NCBI GenBank assembly: GCA_963772375.1
Contig: CAVYXG010000005.1
Coordinates: 124,001-188,000, forward strand
DNA length: 64,000 bases
Reading direction: 5' to 3'
From: DATBHM01 sp963772375
Lineage (GTDB): Bacteria > Actinomycetota > UBA4738 > JACQTL01
Below the pieces are notes generated by a model. The model was not told where the DNA came from, ran no database searches, and was given only the letters and a program-made list of their open reading frames with translations. The translations under genes and the position numbers were made by a program. Of the stretch, positions 51,553-60,697 are shown piece by piece. Numbering within the stretch: position 1 is the first letter of the stretch; every line of letters starts with the position of its first letter.

Positions 51553-52251
51553 ATGCCGATCCTCCGAGACTTCGAACGCCGCCTGGAAGGCCTCGTCGAG
51601 GGCCTGTTCGCCAAGACGTTCCGCTCCGGCGTGCAGCCCGTCGAGCTGGGCAAGCGCGTGCTCCGGGAGATGGACGCCAACCAGACGATCGGCGTCCACG
51701 ACATCTGGGTACCGAACCACTACGACATCCGCCTCGCCCCCGACGACCACGCCCGCTTCGAGCAGGCCGCCGGCCGCCTGTCCACCGAGCTCCAGCAGCT
51801 CGTGACCGACGGTGCCGCCGAACGCGGCTGGAAGCTGGTCGGACCCCCCGAGGTGACGTTCGAACGCGACGAGGAGCTCGGCCGCGGGGAGTTCCGCGTC
51901 GACCCGAGCCTGGTCGAGGGGCCGGACAAGCCGCTCACCGGCGAGATGGAGGCCGTCGGGAAGGCGTTCCTGTACCTCATCCACAAGGGGCAGCCGGCCG
52001 CGACCTACCCGCTGGACGCGCCGGCCGTCACGATCGGGCGCATGTCCGACTCCGACGTCGTGGTGAACGATCCCGGCGCATCCCGCCACCACGCGGAGAT
52101 CCGCCAGGACGGCTCACGGTGCCTGATCCGCGACCTGGGCTCGACCAACGGCACGTCGGTGAACGAGGAGCCCCTGACCGCCGAACGCGAGCTCCGGCCC
52201 GGCGACCGCGTCACGATCGGCCACACGGTGCTCGAGTTCCGGAGGGCCTGA
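51553..52251 (+). CDS. fhaA: FhaA: DUF3662 plus FHA domain protein
   Basis: 232 residues. Residues 1-~115 are DUF3662 (DFERRLEGLVEGLFAKTFRS, then LGKRVLREMD). The C-terminal FHA domain (~150-230) has IGRMSDSDVVVNDPGASRHH and RDLGSTNGTSVNEEPL, the phosphothreonine-binding loops. Known FhaA binds phosphorylated partners of PknA/PknB and modulates peptidoglycan synthesis. The long linker of mycobacterial FhaA is reduced here. First gene of a conserved actinobacterial cell-wall operon. Confidence 0.93.
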   Translation: MPILRDFERRLEGLVEGLFAKTFRSGVQPVELGKRVLREMDANQTIGVHDIWVPNHYDIRLAPDDHARFEQAAGRLSTELQQLVTDGAAERGWKLVGPPEVTFERDEELGRGEFRVDPSLVEGPDKPLTGEMEAVGKAFLYLIHKGQPAATYPLDAPAVTIGRMSDSDVVVNDPGASRHHAEIRQDGSRCLIRDLGSTNGTSVNEEPLTAERELRPGDRVTIGHTVLEFRRA

Positions 52252-52761
52252 ATGCGGAGCGTCGTCGCGCAGGCCCTGACGCCGTTCGTCCTCGCCGTCC
52301 TCAAGTACGCGTTCCTCGCGCTGCTGTACTTCTTCGTGTTCCGGGCCATCCGCTCGGTCGCGGTCGACGTCAGTGGGCGCCGCCGGGCGGCGTCCACCCA
52401 GGTCATGGCCTCGCCCGGCGCGGGGGCCGCGACCAAGTCCAAGGCCAAGTCGGGGAAGCCGGGCAAGCCGCCCACGCAGCTGCTCGTGCGGACCGAGGAC
52501 GGCAAGAAGGCCGGGACCTTCGCCCTGCGGCAGGACCCGCTCCAGATCGGCCGCGCGGACGCCTGCCACGTCCAGCTGGAGGACCGATACTCCTCCCAGT
52601 TCCATGCAAGGCTGTACCCCGCCGACGGCACGTGGCACCTGGAGGACCTGGGATCGACGAACGGCACGTACCTGAACCGCCAGCGTGTGCAGGGAACGAC
52701 CGACGTCCACGCCGGCGACCAGATCAGGATCGGGAGGACGACGCTGGAGCTCAAGCGATGA
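52252..52761 (+). CDS. fhaB: FhaB/FipA: membrane-anchored FHA protein
   Basis: 169 residues. One N-terminal TM (~10-33; VLAVLKYAFLALLYFFVF) is followed by a basic linker and an FHA domain (IGRADACHVQLEDRYSSQFH, then DLGSTNGTYLNRQ). ATG follows the fhaA stop directly. It is known to link PknB phosphorylation to septal wall synthesis in mycobacteria. Confidence 0.92.
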   Translation: MRSVVAQALTPFVLAVLKYAFLALLYFFVFRAIRSVAVDVSGRRRAASTQVMASPGAGAATKSKAKSGKPGKPPTQLLVRTEDGKKAGTFALRQDPLQIGRADACHVQLEDRYSSQFHARLYPADGTWHLEDLGSTNGTYLNRQRVQGTTDVHAGDQIRIGRTTLELKR

Positions 52762-52777
52762 CGCGAGGGGGCGCCCG

Positions 52778-54112
52778 ATGAAGGTGGTGGTCGGCGCGGC
52801 GTCCGACGTGGGCCGGGCGCGCGAACGCAACGAGGACTCCTACCTGGCGATGCCGCCGGTGTACATCGTGGCCGACGGCATGGGCGGCCACCGCGGCGGG
52901 AACGTCGCCTCGTCGCTCGCCATGCAGGTCATGTCCGGGCTGACGAACGGCGGCACGTCGCAGATGCTCCCGGAGCAGGTCCGCCAGGCCAACCACGCGA
53001 TCCTCGAACGGGCCCGGGGCGACCGCGACCTCCAGGGCATGGGGACCACCATCACCGCGACCTACGTCGACGACGGGACCGTGCACCTGGCGCAGGTGGG
53101 CGACTCCCGCGCGTACCTGCTGCGGGCGGGGCAGTTCCAGCAGATCACCACCGACCACACCCTGGTCCACGAGATGGTGAAGCGTCAGCAGATCACGGCC
53201 GAGGAGGCCGAACACCATCCCCAGCGGAGCATCCTGACCCGCGCCCTCGGCGTGGACGAGCCGGTCGAGGTCGACGTGTTCGACATCCCGGCCCAGGTCG
53301 GAGACCGCATGCTGCTGTGTTCGGACGGGCTGCACTCCATGGTCGACGACTCGGTGATCCAGCAGATCCTCCAGTCCGAACCCACCCCCCAGGCGGCGGC
53401 CGACCAGCTCGTGACGCTGGCGAACCAGGCCGGTGGCCTCGACAACATCACGGTGATCGTCCTGGAGTTCGCCGACGGCGAGGGGTTCGAGGGCCCAACC
53501 TGGGTACCGCAGGCCCCCACCGACGCCGGAACCACCCGCGAGATCCCGATCCCGACCGGGCTCGGGACCGACGACGTCACGGCGGCGTATCAGATCCCCG
53601 CGGGCGTCGTGGCCGCGCAGCAGCCCGCCCCGCCGGCCGGCTCCGCGCCGCCGATGCCGGGGCAGGTCGCCGCGCAGCCCGCCCCGGGCGACCGGTGGCC
53701 GGGGCCCGCCGGTGCCGGGCGACACCGAGGCGGCCGGCGCAGGACCATCCTGTGGGTCGTGGTCGCGGTCGTGCTGCTCGCCGTGGCGGTGTTCGGGTTC
53801 CGCCTCTACCTCGACTCGCGGTTCTTCGTCGGCGTGGAGAACGGCAAGGTCGTGGTGTTCCGCGGGCTGCCGACCAAGACGCTCGGGATCAAGATGTTCG
53901 GGCTGGTCGAGACGACCGACATCCCGGCCGACCAGGCCCTGGCCTGTCCGGTCTGGCACCAGCACCTGGTGGACGGGGACACGGCCGGGAGCAAGGCGGC
54001 CGCCGACGCCATCGTCGCGCAGATCAAGACCGACCTCTCCCCCGGGGGGCAGTGCACGGTGACCACGGGCGGCAGTGGCGGCGGGGGGAGTCCGAGCTCC
54101 TCCCCGACATGA
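52778..54112 (+). CDS. pstP: PstP: PP2C-type Ser/Thr phosphatase with TM segment
   Basis: 444 residues from ATG 52778. The PP2C domain (~1-235) has metal-site Asp residues in RERNEDSYLAMPPVYIVADG and then MGGHRGG, GDSRAYLLRAG, LLCSDGLHSMVDD and GGLDNITVIV. A Pro-rich linker, one TM (~325-345) and an ~80-residue external domain (FFVGVENGKVVVFRGLP) follow, as in mycobacterial PstP. It reverses PknB phosphorylation. Its stop overlaps rodA as ATGA. Confidence 0.94.
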   Translation: MKVVVGAASDVGRARERNEDSYLAMPPVYIVADGMGGHRGGNVASSLAMQVMSGLTNGGTSQMLPEQVRQANHAILERARGDRDLQGMGTTITATYVDDGTVHLAQVGDSRAYLLRAGQFQQITTDHTLVHEMVKRQQITAEEAEHHPQRSILTRALGVDEPVEVDVFDIPAQVGDRMLLCSDGLHSMVDDSVIQQILQSEPTPQAAADQLVTLANQAGGLDNITVIVLEFADGEGFEGPTWVPQAPTDAGTTREIPIPTGLGTDDVTAAYQIPAGVVAAQQPAPPAGSAPPMPGQVAAQPAPGDRWPGPAGAGRHRGGRRRTILWVVVAVVLLAVAVFGFRLYLDSRFFVGVENGKVVVFRGLPTKTLGIKMFGLVETTDIPADQALACPVWHQHLVDGDTAGSKAAADAIVAQIKTDLSPGGQCTVTTGGSGGGGSPSSSPT

Positions 54113-55560
54113 TCGAAGCGCAGCGGGGCGCCGATCGGGCCCGGTCGGGGGCGCAGCTCGCCCTGACCATCGTCGCCATCATGCTCGCCGTGGGCGCCGT
54201 CGTCCTGGTCAAGCTGGGCGTCGGCGGCACCGGGCAGAGCAGGCTGATCCTGTTCGGGGCGCTGTTCGTCGTGGGGTACGTCGCCGGACACATCGCGATC
54301 CGCCGCCTCGCGCCCGGCGCCGAGCCGGCGTTCTTCCCCGCGGCCGGGCTGCTCACCGGGCTGGGGTTCGCCGAGATCTACCGGATCGCGCCCGGCCTCG
54401 CGGTCGACCAGTCCTACTGGCTGGCCATCGCGCTGGTGGCGTTCATCCTCACGCTGTTCTTCATCCGCGACCATCGCCAGCTCGACGGCTACACCTACAC
54501 GATCGGCCTGGTGGCGGTGGTCCTGCTGCTGCTGCCGATCCTCCCCGGCATCGGGACCACCATCAACGGCGCCCGGGTGTGGATCGCGGTGGGACCGTTC
54601 TCGTTCCAACCGGCCGAGATCGGCAAGATCCTGCTGGCGATCTTCCTGGCCTCCTACCTGAACCGGAAGAAGGAGCTGCTCCAGATGGCGCCGAAGCGGG
54701 TGGGGCCGTTCCACCTGCCGCAGGCCAAGGACCTCGGACCGCTCCTGCTGGCGTGGGGCGTGGCGATGGCGGTGCTGTTCCTCGAGAACGACCTCGGGCA
54801 GTCGCTGCTGTACTTCGGTCTGTTCGTCGTGATGCTGTGGGTGGCGACGGCCCGGCCGGTGTACCTGGTGGTCGGGTTCCTGCTGTTCGCCGTGGGGGCG
54901 GTGTTCGCCTACAAGACGGTCGGCCACGTCGAGGAACGGGTCGCCGTGTGGCTGCACGCCACCAGCACCAAGCCGTGCCTTCCGAACGGCGACACCATCC
55001 AGTGCGTCTACGGCGGCGGCTACCAGCTGGCGCAGGCGCAGTTCGCGATGGCCACCGGCGGGATCGGCGGCACCGGGCTCGGGCAGGGCTCGCCGGGGGA
55101 CATCCCGTTCGCCTACAACGACTTCATCTTCGCGGCGATCGCGGAGGAGCTCGGCCTGATCGGGTCGGTCGGCCTGCTGCTGCTGTTCGGCGTGCTGGTC
55201 GGCAAGGGGCTGAAGGCGGCGGTCGAGCAGGAGGACGGGTTCGGCAAGCTGCTCGCCGTGGGGCTCACGGGGATCCTCGGAATCCAGGCGTTCATCATCG
55301 TCGGGGGCGTGACCCGCGTGATCCCGCTGACGGGCGTGACGTTACCGTTCGTGTCGTACGGGGGCTCGAGCCTGCTGGCCAACTACATCCTGCTGGCGCT
55401 GCTGGTGCGGATCTCGGCCGGACCCGCCCCGTCGCGGCGACGCCCGCTGCTGGCCGGCCCCGCCGACGCCCCGCCGGTCTCGCCCCCGCCGGATGAGCCA
55501 CCGGGGCAGCGGCCGCCCGGCGGCGGCCCGCCCGCCGCGCCCACACAGGTGATCCGGTGA
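54109..55560 (+). CDS. rodA: RodA/FtsW-family SEDS glycosyltransferase
   Basis: 483 residues with ~10-12 TM helices. SEDS signatures: INGARVWIAVGPFSFQPAEI, then GKILLAIFLASYL, FLENDLGQSLLYFGLF, and the C-terminal VTLPFVSYGGSSLLANYILL. It polymerises lipid II with the class B PBP encoded next. It ends with a Pro-rich cytoplasmic tail, and its stop overlaps the pbpA GTG. Confidence 0.95.
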   Translation: MIEAQRGADRARSGAQLALTIVAIMLAVGAVVLVKLGVGGTGQSRLILFGALFVVGYVAGHIAIRRLAPGAEPAFFPAAGLLTGLGFAEIYRIAPGLAVDQSYWLAIALVAFILTLFFIRDHRQLDGYTYTIGLVAVVLLLLPILPGIGTTINGARVWIAVGPFSFQPAEIGKILLAIFLASYLNRKKELLQMAPKRVGPFHLPQAKDLGPLLLAWGVAMAVLFLENDLGQSLLYFGLFVVMLWVATARPVYLVVGFLLFAVGAVFAYKTVGHVEERVAVWLHATSTKPCLPNGDTIQCVYGGGYQLAQAQFAMATGGIGGTGLGQGSPGDIPFAYNDFIFAAIAEELGLIGSVGLLLLFGVLVGKGLKAAVEQEDGFGKLLAVGLTGILGIQAFIIVGGVTRVIPLTGVTLPFVSYGGSSLLANYILLALLVRISAGPAPSRRRPLLAGPADAPPVSPPPDEPPGQRPPGGGPPAAPTQVIR

Positions 55561-57035
55561 ACCGGCAGATCCGCCGGTTCGGCGTGGCCATGGTGATGCT
55601 GTTCGTCATCCTGTTCGCCGCGGTCAACTACCTGCAGGTGTACGGGGCCAGCGGCCTCGCGAACAACTCCGCCAACCCCCGGACGATCGTCCAGTCGTTC
55701 GCCATCGACCGCGGCGAGATCCTCGCCGCGGACGGCCGGACGGTGCTCGCCAAGAGCGTCGACACGGGCAAGAAGCTCCGGTTCCGGCGCCGGTACCCGC
55801 AGGGCCCGCTGTACGCGCACACGACGGGGTTCTTCTCGCTGAAGTGCGGGATCAGCCGGCTGGAGTCCACGTACAACGACTACCTGAACGCGTCGTCGAA
55901 CGACCTGCTGGGCTCGACGCTGTCGGACCTCATCCTCAACCGGCCGAAGCGCGGCGCGTCGGTCATCACTACGATCGACCCCAATCTTCAGCAGGTCGCG
56001 TTCCAGGAGCTGCAGCAGCAGGCTCCGAACGGCGGCGCGGTCATCGCGACGAACCCTTCCACCGGCGCGATCGAGGCGATGGTCACGATCCCGCAGTACG
56101 ACCCCAACGAGCTCGTCCAGCCCGACCTCGACCGCCAGGAGAACGCCTGCAAGCGACTGACCGACGCTGCGTCCGACCCGTTGCTGTCGAACGCCACCGA
56201 CCAGCTGTATCCGCCGGGGTCGACGTTCAAGCTGGTGACGCTGTCGGCCGCCCTCGAGAACGGCATGACGCTGCAGTCGACGGTCCCGAACCCACCCGAG
56301 CTCCCCCTCCCCCAGACCAAGCTGAAGCTCCACAACTTCGGTGGCGAGCGCTGCGCCGGCGGCGCCCCGCGCATCTCGCTCGAGGAGGCGCTGATCGAGT
56401 CGTGCAACGTGGCCTTCGGGGCGCTCGGGCTGCAGCTCGGGCCACAGGCGCTGTTCGACCAGTCGACCGCGTACGGGTTCGACCGGCACGTGCCGTTCGA
56501 CATCCCGTTCAGCGAGGGGCACTTCCCGGCCCCGTCGGAGTTCAACGACCGAGCGCCGGCGGTGGCCTTCTCGGCGATCGGGCAGTTCGACGTCGGCGCC
56601 AACCCGCTGGCGATGGCGCTCGTGACCTCCGCCATCGCGAACGGCGGCATCGAGATGGAGCCGCACCTGGTGAGCGAGATCCGGGGCCCCGACGGGCAGG
56701 TGCTGAAGTCGATCGGCCCGTCGGTGTTCGGCCAGCCGATCTCTCCGCAGACGAGCGCCGACATCACCAAGGCCATGGTCGAGGTGGTCGACCACGGAAC
56801 CGGCACCGCGGCCCGCATCCCCGGCGTGACCGTGGCCGGGAAGACCGGGACCGCCCAGACCTCGTCGGGCGCGCCCCACGCCTGGTTCACGTGCTTCGCG
56901 CCGGCCCGGAACCCCCAGATCGCCGTGACCGTGGTCGTGCTGAACGGCGGCAACCTCTCGAGCGAAGCCACCGGGGGCAGGGTGGCCGCGCCGGTGGCCC
57001 GCGCGGTGGTCGAGGCCGCGCTCAGACGGGGATGA
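55557..57035 (+). CDS. pbpA: PbpA: class B penicillin-binding protein
   Basis: 492 residues from GTG 55557. One N-terminal TM (~7-25), a dimerisation domain (RGEILAADGRTVLAKS), and a transpeptidase domain with the SxxK motif STFK (Ser ~222), SxN motif SCN (~282) and KTGT (~429-432). All three active-site motifs are intact. It cross-links glycan made by RodA. The following 150 bp probably hold the pknB promoter. Confidence 0.95.
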   Translation: MNRQIRRFGVAMVMLFVILFAAVNYLQVYGASGLANNSANPRTIVQSFAIDRGEILAADGRTVLAKSVDTGKKLRFRRRYPQGPLYAHTTGFFSLKCGISRLESTYNDYLNASSNDLLGSTLSDLILNRPKRGASVITTIDPNLQQVAFQELQQQAPNGGAVIATNPSTGAIEAMVTIPQYDPNELVQPDLDRQENACKRLTDAASDPLLSNATDQLYPPGSTFKLVTLSAALENGMTLQSTVPNPPELPLPQTKLKLHNFGGERCAGGAPRISLEEALIESCNVAFGALGLQLGPQALFDQSTAYGFDRHVPFDIPFSEGHFPAPSEFNDRAPAVAFSAIGQFDVGANPLAMALVTSAIANGGIEMEPHLVSEIRGPDGQVLKSIGPSVFGQPISPQTSADITKAMVEVVDHGTGTAARIPGVTVAGKTGTAQTSSGAPHAWFTCFAPARNPQIAVTVVVLNGGNLSSEATGGRVAAPVARAVVEAALRRG

Positions 57036-57186
57036 GGCCACCGAACGCGCGTGAGGCACCGCGGTGGGGACCGGCGGTGACGTTATCCTCACCGCACATG
57101 TCGATCCGAACGCGTCCCGAAGCGGGCCGGTGGGCACATGCGTGCGGGCCCGCGGGCCTCAGTCCCGTGGGCGGGGGTGCGGCCGG

Positions 57187-58932
57187 ATGAGCCAGCAGCG
57201 GCGGCTGCTCAGCGAGCGCTACCGGGTCGAGGCGTCGATCGGCAGGGGCGGCATGGCCCAGGTGTACCAGGGCATGGACACCGTCCTCAACCGGACCGTG
57301 GCCATCAAGGTCCTCGGGGCCCAGTACGCCTCCGATGAGGCGTTCGTGGAGCGGTTCCGGAGGGAGGCCCAGGCCGCGGCCCGGCTCAACCACCCCAACG
57401 TGGTGTCGGTGTACGACACCGGCTCGGACGGCCCCGTGCACTACATCGTGATGGAGTACGTGGCCGGCAAGACCCTGGCCCAGATCCTGGCCGAGGGGGA
57501 TCACCTGCAGCCGGAGCGAGCCGCCGAGATCGCCGCCCAGGTGGCCGGGGCCCTGTCGTTCGCCCATGCGGCGGGGATCGTCCACCGGGACGTGAAGCCC
57601 GGGAACATCATGATCACGCCCGCAGGCGAGGTGAAGGTCATGGACTTCGGCATCGCCCGAGCCGCCTCGGCCGAACCCCTCACCCAGACCGCCACCGTGC
57701 TCGGCACGGCCTCCTACCTTTCTCCGGAGCAGGCCCAGGGGGGCGCCGTCGACGCCCGCTCGGACATCTACTCCCTGGGGGTCGTCCTGTACGAGATGCT
57801 CACCGGCCGGCCCCCGTTCGTGGCCGACTCCGCGGTGGCCGTGGCCTTCAAGCACGTCTCGGAGCCACCCGCCCACCCCTCTGACATCCGCCCGGGCATC
57901 CCCGACGACCTCGAGGCGATCGTCCTCAAGGCCATCGCCAAGAACCCCGCCAACCGCTACGCCTCGGCCGACGAGATGCGGGAGGACCTGGAGCGGTTCA
58001 TGGCGGGGCGGCCGGTGCTGGCGACGCCGGTGCTCACCGGCGGCGAGGCCACCACGATCTTCGACGGCGACCCCCAGCGGACCGCCGTGATGGCGACGCC
58101 GCTGGAGGAGGAAGAGGCGGACGGCGAGGGGCGGAGTCGCGCCTGGATCGCCATCGTCGTCGGCGTGGTGCTCGCCATCCTCCTGGGGCTCGCGCTGTTC
58201 TTCCTGGCGAAGAGCCTGATCGGTTCGTCCCCGACCGTGCAGGTCCCCAAGGTGACCGGCCTGCCCGTGCAGGCCGCGCAGCTCAAGCTAGAGGACGCCG
58301 GCCTGAAGTCCAAGCTGACGTTCAAGGCGAGCGCCAAACCCAAGGGCCAGGTGATCAAACAGGATCCGGCCGCGGGCGACGACGTGGCGAAGAACTCGAC
58401 GGTGACGCTCACCGTTTCGGGCGGCCAGCAGCAGGTCACCGTTCCGGACCTCACCGGGCTCTCGCTTGCCGACGCGACGACGAAGCTCACCCAACACCAG
58501 CTCGTGCTGGGCAGCGAGATCTCCTCGAGCCCCAGCGACACGGTGGCCAAGAACCACATCATCAGCACCCGGCCGACGCCGGGGCAGCCGGTCGACGTGG
58601 GCACCCAGATCGACTACGTGCTGTCCACGGGCCCGACGACGATCGCCGTGCCCGACGAGACGTGCAAGCCGTTCGCCCAGGCGCTCAACGACATCCAGGC
58701 CAAGGGGTTGAAGGCCGCGGACGGCGGGCAGGATCCCAACGGCCCGAACCTGAACTGCCAGAACTCCAACGCCGTCTCCCGGACCGATCCGCCGGCCGGA
58801 TCCGAGGTGCACAAGGGCGACACCGTGACCATCTACCGGTCGTCCACCCCGCCGACGACGCCGCCCACCACCGGGCCGACGACCGGACCGACCACCGGGC
58901 CGACGACCGGACCGACCAGCGGAACCTCGTAG
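57187..58932 (+). CDS. pknB: PknB-type Ser/Thr kinase with three PASTA domains
   Basis: 581 residues. Kinase domain ~1-270: GRGGMAQVYQGMD, AIKVLG, HRDVKPGNIMI, DFGIARA, GTASYLSPEQAQG. TM ~318-340. Three external PASTA units at ~347-415, 417-485 and 487-556, the third carrying two Cys. The C-terminus is a TGPT repeat. It senses muropeptides or lipid II and phosphorylates FHA and wall proteins. There is no adjacent pknA, so one kinase serves this cluster. An upstream in-frame GTG at 57064 lacks support. Confidence 0.95.
   Translation: MSQQRRLLSERYRVEASIGRGGMAQVYQGMDTVLNRTVAIKVLGAQYASDEAFVERFRREAQAAARLNHPNVVSVYDTGSDGPVHYIVMEYVAGKTLAQILAEGDHLQPERAAEIAAQVAGALSFAHAAGIVHRDVKPGNIMITPAGEVKVMDFGIARAASAEPLTQTATVLGTASYLSPEQAQGGAVDARSDIYSLGVVLYEMLTGRPPFVADSAVAVAFKHVSEPPAHPSDIRPGIPDDLEAIVLKAIAKNPANRYASADEMREDLERFMAGRPVLATPVLTGGEATTIFDGDPQRTAVMATPLEEEEADGEGRSRAWIAIVVGVVLAILLGLALFFLAKSLIGSSPTVQVPKVTGLPVQAAQLKLEDAGLKSKLTFKASAKPKGQVIKQDPAAGDDVAKNSTVTLTVSGGQQQVTVPDLTGLSLADATTKLTQHQLVLGSEISSSPSDTVAKNHIISTRPTPGQPVDVGTQIDYVLSTGPTTIAVPDETCKPFAQALNDIQAKGLKAADGGQDPNGPNLNCQNSNAVSRTDPPAGSEVHKGDTVTIYRSSTPPTTPPTTGPTTGPTTGPTTGPTSGTS
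58870..58918 (+). repeat. In-gene tandem repeat encoding TGPT units
   Basis: Imperfect 12-base units (CCGACGACCGGA / CCGACCACCGGG) repeated about four times at the 3' end of pknB. Coding low complexity; it may vary between strains. Confidence 0.6.
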
Positions 58933-58934
58933 CC

Positions 58935-60563
58935 GTGGCCGACCCCATCTGGTTCGTCCACGAGGAGTTCACACCGGGCGAGCGCGCGCTCCTCGCGCCG
59001 CACTTCACCGACCTCGACGGGCCCGTGTTCGCCCTGACCAACCTGCCGGAGGTCGTGAAGGGGGCGCTGTTCGCGCGGTACTCGCGGTCGGCGAAGTCGC
59101 TCCGGCGGCTGTTCCTCGACGAGTTCTCGGAGGCGGCCTCGGGGAGCGTCGCGGATGTCGGCGTGGACCGAGCGGAACAGCTGTACCAGCGGGTGTTCCT
59201 CGAGTACGGGGACGATTCGGTCGCGCAGCTGGGCGGGGTGCACCTGGCGTGCGAGCAGGCCTCGCAGCCGCTGGCGAAGGTGCTCGAGTGGGGGCGGCTG
59301 GCGGCCTATCTCGAGCAGTCCACCCGGTACGTGCCGTACGACGACCGGCCAGGCGGGCGGTGGCGGTACCTGCTGCCGCCGGAGGTGGCCTCCTTGCACG
59401 GCGCGCTCTCGTCGCGGTTCTCATCGGTGCTGGACTCGGCGTTCGAGACCTACGCGAAGTGGTTGGGGCCGCTGCAGGACCTGTACCGGTCGTGGTTCCC
59501 GCAGGGGGACGACTCGGACTTCGTGTACCGCTCGAGCCTCCGGGCCAGGGCCTGCGACACCCTGCGGGGCCTGCTCCCCGCGGCCACCCGGACCAACGTC
59601 GGCATCTACGCCACCGGGCAGTCGTACGAACAGCTCCTGCTGCGCATGCGGGCGAACCCGCTCGGCGAGGTGCGGGCCTACGCGGACATGATGCTGGCCG
59701 AGCTCCGGAAGGTGATCCCGGCGTTCCTGACGCGCGTGGACCGGCCCGACCGGGGGGGCGAGTGGTCGGCCTATCTGGCATCGACGCGCTCGGCGACCGA
59801 GGAGCTGTCGTCGTCGTTGCTCGGCGGGGTGGAGGGTGCGGGCGTCGCGGCGGTGCCCGACGACGCCAGGGTGGAGGTCGACCTGACGGATCACGACCCG
59901 GACGGGGAGACCAAGGTCGTGGCGGCCGCCATGTACGCGGCGTCGTCGCGATCGGACCGGGAGCTGCTCGAGGAGGCCCGGAAGCTGTCGGCCGAGGACC
60001 GCTCCCGCGTGCTGGCGGCGTACGTCGGCGAACGGCGGAACCGCCGCCACAAGCCCGGGCGGGCGTTCGAGCGGACTGCGTACCGGTTCGACGTGCTGTG
60101 CGACTACGGGGCGTTCCGGGACCTCCAGCGCCACCGGCTGCTCACGCTCGAATGGCAGCGGCTCACGCCCGTTCACGGGTTCGCGGTGCCCGAGGACTTG
60201 CGCGACCTCGAGGGCGCGGAGGAGGACTGGCGGCGGGTCATGTCGGAGTCGGCGTCGCTCCACGCGACGCTGGTGGACGCCGGACTGGCCGAGGCCGCTC
60301 AGTACGCGGTCGCGATGGCGTACCGGGTTCGGTTCTTCATGGAGATGAACGCCCGCGAGGCGATGCACCTGGTGGAGCTGCGGTCGGCGCCGCAGGGGCA
60401 CCCGGCGTACCGGCTGGTCGCCCAGCGGATGCACGAGCTGATCGGCGGCGTCCACCCCGCGATCGCGGCGACCATGACGTTCGCGGATCACTCACCGGTA
60501 GAGCTGGGCCGGCTGGCCGCGGAACGGCGTTCGGAGGCCCGGCGGCAGGGCGGGGAGGCGTGA
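58935..60563 (+). CDS. Tandem-domain ThyX-like (FAD-dependent thymidylate synthase) protein
   Basis: 542 residues, about twice the size of a normal ThyX. The first half has LEYGDDSVAQLGGVHLACEQ, then YLEQSTRYVPYDDRPGG. The second has RFDVLCDYGAFRDLQRHRLL, then TLEWQRLTPVHGFAVP and MEMNAREAMHLVELRSAPQG. The ThyX signature RHR-x7-S is degenerate: in the second half it reads RHRLLTLEWQRLT. The family includes long actinobacterial members of unclear activity. It starts two bases after the pknB stop (GTG 58935), and its stop overlaps a small TM gene. Confidence 0.82.
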   Translation: MADPIWFVHEEFTPGERALLAPHFTDLDGPVFALTNLPEVVKGALFARYSRSAKSLRRLFLDEFSEAASGSVADVGVDRAEQLYQRVFLEYGDDSVAQLGGVHLACEQASQPLAKVLEWGRLAAYLEQSTRYVPYDDRPGGRWRYLLPPEVASLHGALSSRFSSVLDSAFETYAKWLGPLQDLYRSWFPQGDDSDFVYRSSLRARACDTLRGLLPAATRTNVGIYATGQSYEQLLLRMRANPLGEVRAYADMMLAELRKVIPAFLTRVDRPDRGGEWSAYLASTRSATEELSSSLLGGVEGAGVAAVPDDARVEVDLTDHDPDGETKVVAAAMYAASSRSDRELLEEARKLSAEDRSRVLAAYVGERRNRRHKPGRAFERTAYRFDVLCDYGAFRDLQRHRLLTLEWQRLTPVHGFAVPEDLRDLEGAEEDWRRVMSESASLHATLVDAGLAEAAQYAVAMAYRVRFFMEMNAREAMHLVELRSAPQGHPAYRLVAQRMHELIGGVHPAIAATMTFADHSPVELGRLAAERRSEARRQGGEA

Positions 60564-60688
60564 CCGCGTCGCTGGTGGCGCTCACCCGCGAGGGCTGGAT
60601 CCTGATCGGGTTCGTGGCCCTCGCCGTGGCCGGTGTGACGATCGCGGTTGCCGGCGGCATCATGCTGGTGCGCCAGCGCCGCCGGTAG
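60560..60688 (+). CDS. 42-residue single-TM membrane peptide
   Basis: GTG 60560 overlaps the thyX-like stop as GTGA, and GGGGAGG precedes it. It begins VTASLVALTREGWILIGFVA, has one TM helix (~13-35) and ends with a basic RQRRR. It is probably translated with the ThyX-like gene. Function unknown. Confidence 0.6.
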   Translation: MTASLVALTREGWILIGFVALAVAGVTIAVAGGIMLVRQRRR

Positions 60689-60697
60689 GCTCCGGCG

